64,000 nucleotides of DNA from JANSYL01 sp965229695 (lineage in GTDB: Bacteria > Pseudomonadota > Alphaproteobacteria > Rhodobacterales > Rhodobacteraceae): positions 2,790,001 to 2,854,000 of the forward strand of contig OZ245921.1 of the NCBI GenBank assembly GCA_965229695.1, read 5' to 3'. Below, in pieces: positions 41,315 through 50,420 of the stretch. Each line of letters begins with the position of its first letter. Position 1 is the stretch's first letter. Made by a program: the position numbers and the translations under genes. Below the pieces are notes generated by a model. It saw only the letters and a program-made list of their open reading frames with translations. It was not told the DNA's origin and did no database searches.

Positions 41315-42712
41315 CTAGGCGCGCAGCACCGCCCCTGGGTTCATGATGCCTTTGGGGTCAAGTGCCGCCTTGATCGCGCGCATGGCAGCCAATTTGCCCG
41401 GATCGCCATAACGTTCCAAATCCTCGACTTTCAGCCGCCCGATCCCATGCTCCGCCGAAACCGATCCACCCATCTCGACCACCAGATCATGCACCGCGCG
41501 TTTGATTGCGCCGCGCTGATCTTCATGCTGCTGACGTGTTTCGCCCGGCATTGGAAAGACGTTGTAATGCAGATTTCCATCCCCCAAATGCCCGAAGCAG
41601 TTGATCCGGAACGCGCCGATCTCGGCGATCCGGCCTGGCGCCACAGCGATGAAATCCGGAATGGCGGCCACGGGGACCGAGATATCGTGGGAGGAGACCG
41701 CGCCGATGCGCCGATTGGCGGCTGGGATGTTTTCCCGCAGGGTCCAAAACGACGCCCGCTGCGCATCCGATTGCGCGATCACACCGTCGCTGACCAGGCC
41801 CGCGTCAAAAGCCTCTGCAAACAGGGCCTCCAACGCCGCCTCTGGGGCGCCGCCCTGACCCATGCCAAGATCGATCAGGCAGACCCAATCCGGCCGATCC
41901 GTGAACGGTTGCCGTGTCTCGGGCCCGACCTCATCAAGAAACAGCAACCCTTGTTGCCCGATCAATTCAAAGGCCGAAATCGAGCCGCCAATCCGCTGCT
42001 GCGCCATGCGCAAAAGCGCCAAAGCCGATTGCGGGTCGGGCACCACCATCATCGCGGCCCCGGTCGCGGCGGGCTGGGGGTAAAGGCGCAAAGACGCCGC
42101 CGTGATCACCCCAAGTGTGCCTTCAGCGCCGATCAGCAAATGCCGCAGATCGTAGCCGGTGTTGTTCTTGCGCAGCGGCGAGAGCGTGTGCATCACCGTG
42201 CCATCCGGTAGCACCGCCTCGATCCCCAAACACAGATCGCGCGCATTGCCGTAGCGGATCACATTCACCCCACCCGCATTGGTCGCCAGCAATCCCCCAA
42301 TCCGGGCCGAGCCTTGGCTGGCCAGCGTCAGGGGGAAAATCCACCCCTGCGCCTCGGCGTTGGCATGAATATCGGCCAGGATTGCGCCCGCTTCGACGGT
42401 CATGGTGCCCGCCGTGATGTCGAACTCACGGACCCGCCGCATTCGTTCCAAGGACAGGATCACCGGGGCAGGCCCGCTTTCCGACAATTGCCCTCCGACC
42501 AGCCCGGTGCCACCACCAAAAGGGATCACTGGCGTTGCCGTCTCATTGCAAAAGCGCAGGGCGGTTGCGACCTCTTCGGTGTTGCCGGGGGCGATGACCG
42601 CTGCGGCTTGACCCTGCCACCGGCCCCTCGGTTCCTCCAAATAGGTGGGGTCGGGCGCGCGGATCGCAGCGTCGGGTAGGCGTTTTTTCAGGCGGTCTTC
42701 GATGCTGGGCAT
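41315..42712 (-). CDS. FAD-binding D-2-hydroxyacid dehydrogenase (GlcD/DLD-type)
   Basis: 465 residues from the ATG at 42712; the homology starts there. The VAO-type FAD domain carries VIPFGGGTGLVGGQ and the GGLLATNAGGVNVIRYGNARD stretch (split here as GGLLATNAGG and RYGNARDL). The C-terminal domain has GHLGDGNLHYNVFP and SAEHGIGRLK, the substrate-binding and metal-binding motifs of D-lactate, D-2-hydroxyglutarate and glycolate dehydrogenases (COG0277). Which acid it oxidises cannot be decided. It is downstream of the RimJ-like gene on the same strand, separated by 53 bases. Confidence 0.9.
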   Translation of the reverse strand: MPSIEDRLKKRLPDAAIRAPDPTYLEEPRGRWQGQAAAVIAPGNTEEVATALRFCNETATPVIPFGGGTGLVGGQLSESGPAPVILSLERMRRVREFDITAGTMTVEAGAILADIHANAEAQGWIFPLTLASQGSARIGGLLATNAGGVNVIRYGNARDLCLGIEAVLPDGTVMHTLSPLRKNNTGYDLRHLLIGAEGTLGVITAASLRLYPQPAATGAAMMVVPDPQSALALLRMAQQRIGGSISAFELIGQQGLLFLDEVGPETRQPFTDRPDWVCLIDLGMGQGGAPEAALEALFAEAFDAGLVSDGVIAQSDAQRASFWTLRENIPAANRRIGAVSSHDISVPVAAIPDFIAVAPGRIAEIGAFRINCFGHLGDGNLHYNVFPMPGETRQQHEDQRGAIKRAVHDLVVEMGGSVSAEHGIGRLKVEDLERYGDPGKLAAMRAIKAALDPKGIMNPGAVLRA

Positions 42713-42765
42713 GACGGATAGTTTAGGCTGCCACCGGCGCAATGGAAGCGCCCCGATGCCCGCGC

Positions 42766-43350
42766 CTATCCAACATCGGTGCGCCCGCGCCGGTCATGGC
42801 GCAAATTGGCGTAAAGCACATGGTTGCGCCAGCGCGCATTGATCTGAAGATAGCTTTGCGCCACGCCTTCGTATTTAAAGCCGGTTTTCTCCAACACCCC
42901 GCGAGAGGCCGCGTTTTCCGGCAAACAAGCGGCTTCCAAGCGGCTGAGATCAAGGGTGCGAAAGCTGTAATGTACAACGGCCTCGATCGCCTCTTTCATA
43001 TACCCTTGGCGGGCATGGGTTTCGCCGACCCAATAGCCCAATGTGGCTGATTGCGCCGGGCCGCGGCGGATATTGTCCAAGGTGATCGCGCCCAAAAGCG
43101 CCTCATCCACGCGGCGAAAAATGAACAAAGGTACCGCTGTGCCCTGGCCCAAAGCGCGCTGGGCCCAATAGACCCGCCCGGTAAAGCTTTTGCGCGTCAG
43201 ATGATCTGCGGCCCAGCTTGGCTCCCAAGGTTTCAGGAAAGCTTGGGAGTTCGACCGTAGGGCCACCCAAGGCCGGAAATCGGCATGGCGCGGCAAGCGC
43301 AGGGTTAATCGATCCGTATCCAGGCGAACGTTCCGCTTGCGGGTCAACAT
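42766..43350 (-). CDS. GNAT acetyltransferase, RimJ/RimL-like
   Basis: 194 residues. RLTLRLPRHADFRPWVALR at the start, the LLGAITLDNIRRGP strand, the acetyl-CoA-binding ARQGYMKEAIEAVVHYSF and the LPENAASRGVLEKTGFKYEG stretch define the RimJ/RimL type of GNAT, which acetylates ribosomal protein or other N-termini. Its start overlaps the stop of the M16 protease by one base, so it is the last gene of the thrC-M16-GNAT block. Biological target unknown. Confidence 0.9.
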   Translation of the reverse strand: MLTRKRNVRLDTDRLTLRLPRHADFRPWVALRSNSQAFLKPWEPSWAADHLTRKSFTGRVYWAQRALGQGTAVPLFIFRRVDEALLGAITLDNIRRGPAQSATLGYWVGETHARQGYMKEAIEAVVHYSFRTLDLSRLEAACLPENAASRGVLEKTGFKYEGVAQSYLQINARWRNHVLYANLRHDRRGRTDVG

Positions 43351-44612
43351 CAGGCGGCCAAACGCTCCGTGATTTGGGTCAGGGTGGGCGCGTGGTCCAC
43401 CGGGCCATAAAGCGCCAGGGCGGCGCGGCCAGCTTGGGCCAAGCCGGTGCCATGGGCACGGATGGCCTCTAGCGTCACGGCGTCGATCCGGGCGACGGTT
43501 TCCTCTAGGGGTGGCACGCGGTTCCAGATGGCAACCAGCCGAGCCAGGCGTTCGGCCCGGGCCGAGGGGCTTTCCAGCCCCATCAAAAGCCCCGCTTTCA
43601 TCTGCGCGCGCGCCCGGTCCAACTCGGCCGCGCTGAAATCCTCGGCACTGCGGCGCAGTTCATCAACCGTCAAACCGATCAGATCGGGCAGGTCTTCGCG
43701 GCTGGTGCCCGCATAGATCGTCAACAGCCCGGTATCATCGAAACTGCCGACTTGGGCATAGATTGTGTAACACAGCCCGCGCTTTTCACGGATTTCCTGG
43801 AACAGGCGCGAAGACATGCCACCACCCAACCCGGTGGAAAAAATCTGCGCGGTATAGATATCTTCCGAGCGATAGCCGGGCGCTTCCAAGGCTAGGGTGA
43901 AATGCGCTTGTTCAAGGTCTTTGACCTCATGCCGTTCACCACCGGCAAAATGCCCCGGTTCGGCCTTCACGGCGTCTGAGGCGGGCAGGTGACCAAAGGC
44001 CGCTTCGGCGAGTTTCACGATTTGGTCGTGATCAACACCGCCCGCCGCCGAAAGGATCAACTGGCCGGGCCCGTAATGCTCGGCCACGAACCCGTCGAAA
44101 TCCGCGCGGCCAAAACCCTTCACCCGGTCGGCAGGACCCAGAATGGTGCGGCCCAGGGGTTGCTCGGGATAGGCCGCTTCCTGCAACCAATCAAAGATAA
44201 TGTCATCGGGCGTATCTGCGGCCTGACCAATCTCTTGCAGGATCACGCCACGCTCAATTTCGATCTCCGCCGGGTCGAAAGCGGGGTTCAACACGATGTC
44301 GGAGATGAGATCGATTGCCAGCGGCACATCGTCTTTCAAGACGCGCGCGTAATAGGCCGTGACCTCTCGGCTGGTATAGGCGTTGATGAAGCCGCCCACG
44401 TCTTCGATCTCTTCCGCGATTTGGAGCGCGCTGCGCCGCGCCGTGCCTTTAAAGGCCATATGCTCCAGAAAATGGGCGATGCCGTTTTGCTCGGCCCGCT
44501 CATGCCGCCCACCGGCGCTGACCCAAATGCCAATTGCAGCGGATTGCAGACCGGGCATATGCTCGGTCACGACCCGCAGCCCATTCGACAAAGTGTGAAG
44601 TTGGACGGTCAA
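43350..44612 (-). CDS. M16 family zinc metalloprotease (mitochondrial processing peptidase-like)
   Basis: 420 residues. The inverted zinc motif HFLEH (His47, Glu50, His51) sits in GIAHFLEHMAFKGT, with the downstream Glu in EIERGVILQEIGQ. The peptide has the two-lobed M16B organisation, close to mitochondrial processing peptidase beta and to bacterial PepR. No signal peptide is seen, so it acts in the cytoplasm or at the membrane on peptides. Its start overlaps the thrC stop by four bases, and its stop overlaps the GNAT start by one. Confidence 0.93.
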   Translation of the reverse strand: MTVQLHTLSNGLRVVTEHMPGLQSAAIGIWVSAGGRHERAEQNGIAHFLEHMAFKGTARRSALQIAEEIEDVGGFINAYTSREVTAYYARVLKDDVPLAIDLISDIVLNPAFDPAEIEIERGVILQEIGQAADTPDDIIFDWLQEAAYPEQPLGRTILGPADRVKGFGRADFDGFVAEHYGPGQLILSAAGGVDHDQIVKLAEAAFGHLPASDAVKAEPGHFAGGERHEVKDLEQAHFTLALEAPGYRSEDIYTAQIFSTGLGGGMSSRLFQEIREKRGLCYTIYAQVGSFDDTGLLTIYAGTSREDLPDLIGLTVDELRRSAEDFSAAELDRARAQMKAGLLMGLESPSARAERLARLVAIWNRVPPLEETVARIDAVTLEAIRAHGTGLAQAGRAALALYGPVDHAPTLTQITERLAA

Positions 44613-45994
44613 GCGGCGATTTCCTTTCGGATCAAAGCTTCAATATCCGCCAGGTCGTTTTCAACCCGCGTCATCCGTTCCGCCCGATCGAACAGGTCTG
44701 CCATCCGCGCGGGCAGGGCCGGGCGCTGGCCGGTTGCGGCTTCGACCGCATCGGGGAACTTGGCCGGATGCGCGGTGGCCAGGGTGATCAAAGGGGTGGT
44801 GCCCAAGTGGTCTTGCGCCACATGCACACCCACGGCGGAATGCGGGCAGAGAAGTTCCCCCATCTCGGGCAGGGCGCGGGCGATCATGGCCGAGGTTTCA
44901 GCCTCGGACGCGCGGCCGCTGGCGAAATCCTCGTGCAGCCGATCCAATGCGCCTTGGCTGATATGGAAACCGCCCGATTTCAGCTCCTCCATCAACTGTG
45001 CCACAGCCCCGCCATCGCGGTCATAAGCGTCAAAGAGCGCACGTTCGAAGTTCGAGCTAACTTGGATGTCCATCGACGGGCTGATCGATGGGGTCACGCC
45101 ATCGGTGACGTAATCGCCCGAGCTGATTGCCCGGTGCAGAATGTCGTTCTGGTTCGTGGCGATCACCAGCTTTTCGATGGGCAGGCCCATGCGTTTGGCC
45201 AGATAGCCCGCGAAGATGTCGCCAAAATTGCCAGTTGGCACGCAGAAGCTGACCTTGCGATGCGGCGCGCCAAGCGCGACGGCGGCCGTGAAGTAATAGA
45301 CGATCTGCGCCAGCACACGGGCGAAGTTGATCGAGTTCACACCGGCCAGCTTCACCCCATCGCGGAAGGGGAAATCGTTGAACATATCCTTCAGTCGTGC
45401 CTGGCAATCGTCGAAATCGCCGGTCAGGGCGAGCGCGTGGGCATTGGCCTCGGCCACCGTCGTCATCTGCCGCCGCTGCACATCGCTGACACGGCCGTGC
45501 GGGTACATGATGAACACATCCACATTGTCGAGGCCGCGAAACGCCTCCATCGCCGCTGAACCCGTATCGCCGCTGGTGGCCCCCACGATGGTCACGCGGT
45601 CGCCGCGCCGCGCCAGGGCGGTTTGGAACATTTGCCCAATCAACTGCATCGCAAAGTCTTTGAAGGCCAGGGTGGGCCCGTGGAACAGTTCCAGCAGGAA
45701 ATGGTTGTCTTGAAGCTGTTTCAACGGCGCGCGGGCGGCATGGCCGAACCCGCCATAGGCGCGCGCGATGATGTCCTGGAACTCGCTATCGCTAAAGGTG
45801 TCGCCGACAAAGGGGCGCATGATGCGAAACGCAGCCTCTTCATAGCTGAGGCCCGCCAGTGCCGCGATGTCACCTTGTGCCATCACCGGCACCTCGGCGG
45901 GTACATAAAGGCCGCCATCACGGGCTAGGCCCGTCAACATCGCCTCTTCAAAGCTCAAATCCGGGGCCTGGCCTCGGGTCGAAACGTAGCGCAT
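44609..45994 (-). CDS. thrC: Threonine synthase
   Basis: 461 residues from the ATG at 45994, which begins MRYVSTRGQAPDLSFEEA as expected; 15 residues of open frame upstream are not homologous. The Schiff-base lysine is in FHGPTLAFKDFAMQ, and the PLP phosphate region is GATSGDTGSAAMEAFRG. It converts O-phosphohomoserine to threonine. It forms one minus-strand block with surf1 upstream (13 bases) and the M16 protease downstream (4-base overlap). lysC, the first step, is at 3.3 kb. Confidence 0.96.
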   Translation of the reverse strand: MRYVSTRGQAPDLSFEEAMLTGLARDGGLYVPAEVPVMAQGDIAALAGLSYEEAAFRIMRPFVGDTFSDSEFQDIIARAYGGFGHAARAPLKQLQDNHFLLELFHGPTLAFKDFAMQLIGQMFQTALARRGDRVTIVGATSGDTGSAAMEAFRGLDNVDVFIMYPHGRVSDVQRRQMTTVAEANAHALALTGDFDDCQARLKDMFNDFPFRDGVKLAGVNSINFARVLAQIVYYFTAAVALGAPHRKVSFCVPTGNFGDIFAGYLAKRMGLPIEKLVIATNQNDILHRAISSGDYVTDGVTPSISPSMDIQVSSNFERALFDAYDRDGGAVAQLMEELKSGGFHISQGALDRLHEDFASGRASEAETSAMIARALPEMGELLCPHSAVGVHVAQDHLGTTPLITLATAHPAKFPDAVEAATGQRPALPARMADLFDRAERMTRVENDLADIEALIRKEIAA

Positions 45995-46007
45995 CTTGCT
46001 GTTGTCC

Positions 46008-46688
46008 TCAGACTGGTCTGCGCGTGATACGCCAGACAAGAAAGGCTGTCATCCCCAACCAGACCACGGCCAGCCCGAACCATTGAATGGCATAGCCCAG
46101 ATGATTGTTCGGAATGCCCTCGACCGTCACGGGCAAGGGCGTCACCGCAGGGTCTGCTGGCGACATGGAGCGTGCGATCAACAAGATCGGCTCGGCCCCC
46201 AAATGCGCGGCCAGGCTTGGCACGTCGCGGGCGAACCAGGTGTTGCCGACGATATCGTCTGCGGGGGTGAAGCCATCGCGTTCATCGGGCCAATGCAGAT
46301 TGCCGATGACCGACACCGGCCCCTCGGGCGCGGGCGGCAGGTCGTCTGCGACGGGCAGGATGCCACGGTCCACCAGGATCGTGCGCCCCTCGGTCTCAAA
46401 AGGTGAGATGATCCGGTAGCCGGCCCCAACGCCGCGCTGGCTGACCAAGACCCGCACGAAGGGTTCTGCGATGGTGCCGCTGGCGGTTACAGGCAAATAG
46501 CGATGCGTTTCAACGGTTGCATCGGCGGGGATGGCCACAGGCGCGGCCGCGATCCTTGCGTCGATCTCGTCAAGGATCGCGGTTTTCCATTCCAGCCGCT
46601 GCAATTGCCAAACCCCGAGCGATGCCAAGATGGCCGCCCCGATAAGCCCAAACAGGATTGGCAAGATCGCGCGTCTGATCACACTCAT
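46008..46688 (-). CDS. SURF1 family cytochrome oxidase assembly protein
   Basis: 226 residues from the ATG at 46688; the ribosome-binding GGAG abuts the ATG, and the homologous N-terminus begins MSVIRRAILPILFGLIGAAI. Two transmembrane helices (about 7-25 and 203-222) bracket a periplasmic domain with RYLPVTASGTI, the VSQRGVGAGYRIISPFETEG stretch and ILVDRGILP. SURF1 delivers haem a to cytochrome oxidase subunit I. In Rhodobacteraceae I often recall a DUF983 gene between ctaE and this gene; here the two are separated only by 83 bases, and a DUF983 gene lies at 60.8 kb instead. Confidence 0.9.
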   Translation of the reverse strand: MSVIRRAILPILFGLIGAAILASLGVWQLQRLEWKTAILDEIDARIAAAPVAIPADATVETHRYLPVTASGTIAEPFVRVLVSQRGVGAGYRIISPFETEGRTILVDRGILPVADDLPPAPEGPVSVIGNLHWPDERDGFTPADDIVGNTWFARDVPSLAAHLGAEPILLIARSMSPADPAVTPLPVTVEGIPNNHLGYAIQWFGLAVVWLGMTAFLVWRITRRPV

Positions 46689-46771
46689 CTCCGACGAAAA
46701 AGGGCCCACCGCAGCAGGCCCTTGATACATGTCACGCTCCGGCCCCGGTTTGGGGCGGCTGGTCCGTGTCG

Positions 46772-47587
46772 TTACAGAACGACCGCTTGGCCCCAGATGT
46801 ACACGGCCAGGAACAGGAACAGCCAGACCACATCCACGAAGTGCCAGTACCAGGCTGCGGCTTCAAACCCGACGTGCTTTTCGGCGGTGAAGTGGCCCGA
46901 GCGCACGCGCAGCCAGCACACAAACAGGAAGATCGTGCCGATGATCACGTGGAAGCCGTGAAAGCCGGTGGCCAGGAAGAAGGTCGAGAAGAACTTGTCG
47001 CCGCCGAAGGACCAACCGTAATGGGCCAGCAGTTCATAGTATTCGAATGCCTGCAATCCGGTGAAGGCCACGCCCAGAACCACCGCGATGATCAGGCCCC
47101 ACTCAACCTCTTTCCGGTCGCCGTTGTGGACCAGCGCATGGTGCGCCCAGGTGACCGCACAGCCCGACAGCAGCAGCACCAAGGTGTTGATCAGGGGCAG
47201 GTGGAACGGGTCAACCGCGTAGATTTCCGGCGGCACATAGGTCGATGCCTCATAGGTGTTCATCGGGTAGATGGCGTGTTTGAAGAACGCCCAGAACCAA
47301 GCGACGAAGAACATCACCTCGGACATGATGAACATGATGAAGCCGTATTTCAGGCCGATCCGCACCACCGGGGTGTGGTCGCCCGCATGGCTTTCGGCCA
47401 CCACATCGGCCCACCAGCCATACATGACGTAAAGCACCGCAACAAAGCCCATCAGGAACAGCCACGGGCCCGAGCCGTGCATCCAGTTCACTGCGCCAAA
47501 CAGCATCGCAAAGGCGCCAGCGGCCGCGATCAATGGCCAGATCGAAGGGTTAATGATGTGGTAGTCGTGGTTCTTTACATGGGCCAT
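46772..47587 (-). CDS. ctaE: Cytochrome c oxidase subunit III
   Basis: 271 residues with seven transmembrane helices. It begins MAHVKNHDYHIINPSIWPLI. Family stretches include GLKYGFIMFIMSEVMFFVAWF and the conserved HGFHVIIGTIFL with the C-terminal WHFVDVVWLFLFLAVYIWG. It is a subunit of the aa3-type terminal oxidase; it stabilises subunit I's proton uptake. It follows ctaG after 22 bases, within the ctaC-ctaB-small gene-ctaG-ctaE operon. Subunit I (ctaD) is not in the window, as in Paracoccus and Rhodobacter where it lies elsewhere. Confidence 0.97.
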   Translation of the reverse strand: MAHVKNHDYHIINPSIWPLIAAAGAFAMLFGAVNWMHGSGPWLFLMGFVAVLYVMYGWWADVVAESHAGDHTPVVRIGLKYGFIMFIMSEVMFFVAWFWAFFKHAIYPMNTYEASTYVPPEIYAVDPFHLPLINTLVLLLSGCAVTWAHHALVHNGDRKEVEWGLIIAVVLGVAFTGLQAFEYYELLAHYGWSFGGDKFFSTFFLATGFHGFHVIIGTIFLFVCWLRVRSGHFTAEKHVGFEAAAWYWHFVDVVWLFLFLAVYIWGQAVVL

Positions 47588-47609
47588 GGCTCTGGTCCTC
47601 TGGTCGGTC

Positions 47610-48170
47610 TTATTGGGTCACGCTTAGCGCGGCGTATTCTTCGGGCATGTCCGTCACATGGAATGTGTAGGACAGGGTGATGGCGGGTGTGTTCCGGCTT
47701 TCAGGGTCATTGACGATTTCAGGATCGACAAAGAAGGTCACCGGCATTTCCACCCGTTCACCGGGCATCAAAATCTGTTCTTCGAAACAGAAACACGCGA
47801 TCTTCACAAAATAAAGCCCCGCATCGAAAGGCGCGACGTTAAAGCTGGCCGTCCCGGCGACGGGTTCATCGGTCGGGTTATAGGCTTCATAGAAGATCAG
47901 GCCGGTTTCCCCGATCCGCATATCGACCGAATGGGTCATGGGGCGGAATTCCCAGGGCATGTCATGGGCCAGCGATGCGTCAAAGCGGATGGTGATGGTT
48001 TCATCCAGGATCGTATCGCTTTCGGCTTCGGCCGTGTTGGTCGTGCCGCCATAGCCGGTCACGCGGCAGAACCAATCGTAAAGCGGCACCGCAGCCCAGG
48101 CCAAACCGCCCATCAGCACAATCACACCGATCAGGCGAGTGACGACCTTTTGGTTTTGCGTCAGGGTCAT
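47610..48170 (-). CDS. ctaG: Cytochrome c oxidase assembly protein CtaG/Cox11
   Basis: 186 residues. A single N-terminal membrane anchor (about 10-30, RLIGVIVLMGGLAWAAVPLYDWF) holds a periplasmic domain with the copper-binding motif ACFCFEEQ and the further CxxR-like DWFCRVTGYGGT stretch, as in Cox11. It inserts the CuB centre into subunit I. It overlaps the small 64-residue gene by four bases (ATGA) and is followed by ctaE. Confidence 0.95.
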   Translation of the reverse strand: MTLTQNQKVVTRLIGVIVLMGGLAWAAVPLYDWFCRVTGYGGTTNTAEAESDTILDETITIRFDASLAHDMPWEFRPMTHSVDMRIGETGLIFYEAYNPTDEPVAGTASFNVAPFDAGLYFVKIACFCFEEQILMPGERVEMPVTFFVDPEIVNDPESRNTPAITLSYTFHVTDMPEEYAALSVTQ

Positions 48171-48361
48171 TGGCTTTCCTCGACAATCGGGGTGATCGAG
48201 ACACGGGGCTGATGATCAAAGCCTTCCATCGATGCGCCTTCACGGATCTTCGCAACCGTCAGGCCAAAGACCACAATGATGAAGGCGACCAGGGTCAGGG
48301 CCACGCCCAGATTGCGGCCAAAGCGGCGTTTATGCAGCTCATGCGTTTGCGTGATCGGCAT
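48167..48361 (-). CDS. Small membrane protein of the cta operon
   Basis: 64 residues. A basic N-terminus (MPITQTHELHKRRFGRNLG) precedes one transmembrane helix (VALTLVAFIIVVFGLTVAKI) and a short periplasmic tail with the DHQPRVSITP stretch. It overlaps ctaB by one base and ctaG by four, so it is firmly part of the oxidase assembly operon. Similar short proteins occur at this place in related genomes (some called CoxF-like), but I know of no established function; an assembly factor is the natural guess. Confidence 0.75.
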   Translation of the reverse strand: MPITQTHELHKRRFGRNLGVALTLVAFIIVVFGLTVAKIREGASMEGFDHQPRVSITPIVEESQ

Positions 48362-49299
48362 CAGAACACCCCCACCGCGCGCAGCGCCGCATCGGTCAGC
48401 AGCGCGCCGAAATGCAGGAACAGGTAGTAAAGCGAGAAGCGGAAAACCTTTTTCTCGACCGCATAGTCATCGGCTTCGGCCTGGGTTTCATCGCGCCGCC
48501 AGATATCCCATGCGCCTTTCAAGAAAATAGCGTTCAGTATCAAAGACGCGGCCAGATAAACCGGCCCCGCGATTTGCGTCAGTGCCAGGCCCAGCGCGAC
48601 CGGCCCCAAAAGCACCGTGTAGATCAGCACCTGTCGCCGGGTTTCCTTGCGGCCATGGGTGACCGTCAGCATCGGCACATTGGCCTTGTGGTAATCCGAT
48701 TTCATGAACAGCGCGAGCGCCCAGAAATGCGGCGGCGTCCACATGAAGATCAGGCCGAACATCAACACCGCTTCAAGCGAAACCGAGCCTGTGGCGGCAA
48801 CCCAGCCGATCATTGGGGGGAACGCCCCCGCCGCGCCACCAATCACGATGTTCTGCGGCGTCGCCCGCTTCAGCCACATGGTGTAGATCACGGCATAGAA
48901 AAAGATGGTGAAGGCGAGTAGCGCTGCGGCCAGCCAGTTGGTCGCCAGGCCCAGCATCGCCACCGAAATCGCACTCAGCCATAGCCCCAGCGACAGCGCT
49001 TCGCCCGCCGCGACCTTGCCCGCAGGCACCGGGCGCTTGGCGGTGCGCTTCATCACCCGGTCGATATCGGCGTCATACCACATATTCAGCGCGCCCGAGG
49101 CGCCCGCGCCAAGTGCGATGAACAAGATCGCGGTAAATCCGACAATCGGGTCAATCGACACCGGGGCCACAAGCAAGCCCACCAACGCGGTAAACACCAC
49201 CAGCGACATCACCCGCGGCTTAAGCAGCATGACGTAATCGCCGAATTGGGCCTCGCCCTCGGCCGTTTGCGCGCTGGAATTGGTGGTTACATCGGTCAT
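48361..49299 (-). CDS. ctaB: Protohaem IX farnesyltransferase (haem O synthase)
   Basis: 312 residues, a UbiA-family prenyltransferase with about nine transmembrane helices. The first aspartate motif is NMWYDADIDRVMKRT, and the second DxxxD-like stretch is near the FMKSDYHKANVPMLTV loop. It transfers a farnesyl group to protohaem to make haem O on the way to haem A for the aa3 oxidase. It follows ctaC on the same strand after 45 bases, and its stop overlaps the small operon gene. Confidence 0.96.
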   Translation of the reverse strand: MTDVTTNSSAQTAEGEAQFGDYVMLLKPRVMSLVVFTALVGLLVAPVSIDPIVGFTAILFIALGAGASGALNMWYDADIDRVMKRTAKRPVPAGKVAAGEALSLGLWLSAISVAMLGLATNWLAAALLAFTIFFYAVIYTMWLKRATPQNIVIGGAAGAFPPMIGWVAATGSVSLEAVLMFGLIFMWTPPHFWALALFMKSDYHKANVPMLTVTHGRKETRRQVLIYTVLLGPVALGLALTQIAGPVYLAASLILNAIFLKGAWDIWRRDETQAEADDYAVEKKVFRFSLYYLFLHFGALLTDAALRAVGVF

Positions 49300-49344
49300 T
49301 TCGGTCCGCTCGAATGACGGGGCGGGGCTGCCCCCGCCCGATGC

Positions 49345-50232
49345 TTATTCAGCCGAAGCCAGTTCCAGGATGCGCGGCGCGCGCGTCCCGGTCGAGGCAA
49401 ATTCCTGCGCCTCGCCATTGATCCAGGCTTCGTATTCCTCGGGCGTCACAGCGAAAACCGTGATCGGCATATAGGCGTGGTTCACGCCACAAAGCTCGGA
49501 ACACTGGCCGAAATAGACGCCTTCTTGGCCAGGCTCGACCTCGAACCACAGTTCGGCCAGGCGGCCCGGCACGCCATCTTGCTTCACGCCAAAGGCGGGG
49601 ATGGTCCAGGAATGGATCACGTCAGCGGCGGTCACTTGCACGACAATGGTTTGACCGGTGGGCACCACAACGGCGGTGTCGGTCGCCAGCAGGTATTCGT
49701 CGCGGCCATAGCCGAACTCTTCCAGCTCATCCTCGGCCAGCATGTAGCTTTCATACGAGATGCCATGCTCGGGATATTCATAACCCCAGTACCACTGATA
49801 GCCGGTTGCTTTCACAACCACGTCGGCTTCGGGGATGGTTTGCTGCTTGAACAGAACGGGCAGAGAGAACGCGCCAATCACCACCAGGATGACCAAAGGC
49901 ACCACGGTCCAGGTCACTTCGATCTTGGTGTTGTGGGTAAAGGTCGCCGGTTCGGGGTTGGCCTTGGCGTTGTGCTTGATGATGGCCCAGGCCAGCAGCG
50001 CGGTCACAAACAGGACGATCACCGTCATGATCACCAAAAGCAGGTTGTCCAGCGCGCGGATGTCATGGGCCAACTCGGTCACGCCGGGCTGAAAGCCGGT
50101 GCCGCCCGGTACCGGGGCGCCGATGATATCAAGCCCGTCGCGCATCCCAGCCGTCTGAGCAAAAGCTGCCCCAGTTGCAAAGGTTGCGCCAATACCGGCC
50201 CAGAGGCCGCTCATCTTCGTCCGAAGTCGCAT
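49345..50232 (-). CDS. ctaC: Cytochrome c oxidase subunit II
   Basis: 295 residues from the ATG at 50232, supported by an upstream AGGAC; a second ATG six codons on is possible. Signal peptide (AGIGATFATGAAFA, cleavage before QTAG), two transmembrane helices (about 63-85 and 102-122), then the periplasmic CuA domain with the binding motif CSELCGVNHAYM and the cytochrome c-facing GYQWYWGYEYPEHG. It accepts electrons from cytochrome c. It is the first gene of the cta operon. Its promoter must lie in the 188-base gap shared with divergent tldD, which has a perfect 15-base palindrome. Confidence 0.96.
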   Translation of the reverse strand: MRLRTKMSGLWAGIGATFATGAAFAQTAGMRDGLDIIGAPVPGGTGFQPGVTELAHDIRALDNLLLVIMTVIVLFVTALLAWAIIKHNAKANPEPATFTHNTKIEVTWTVVPLVILVVIGAFSLPVLFKQQTIPEADVVVKATGYQWYWGYEYPEHGISYESYMLAEDELEEFGYGRDEYLLATDTAVVVPTGQTIVVQVTAADVIHSWTIPAFGVKQDGVPGRLAELWFEVEPGQEGVYFGQCSELCGVNHAYMPITVFAVTPEEYEAWINGEAQEFASTGTRAPRILELASAE

Positions 50233-50334
50233 CTGTCTGTCCTGTAGTTCAGCATGCCGCCCAGGTCGCTCCCCCAATCGGCACACCGTTGCGTTCCATT
50301 TCGCAAAAACCATATAGCCGTAAGACGGGCAAGG

Positions 50335-50349
50335 CATTTAGTCTAAATG
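50335..50349. promoter_or_regulatory. Palindrome between ctaC and tldD
   Basis: CATTTAG-T-CTAAATG, two perfect 7-base arms around one base. It sits 103 bases upstream of the ctaC start and 72 bases upstream of the tldD start, in an otherwise plain AT-richer stretch. It looks like an operator for a dimeric regulator; I cannot name one. Confidence 0.4.
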
Positions 50350-50420
50350 TCTCACCCTGCGATGGTGAAAGTGACCCGATCACCGCTCATTTCAATGCCC
50401 AAATTGGCAAGGAACATGCA

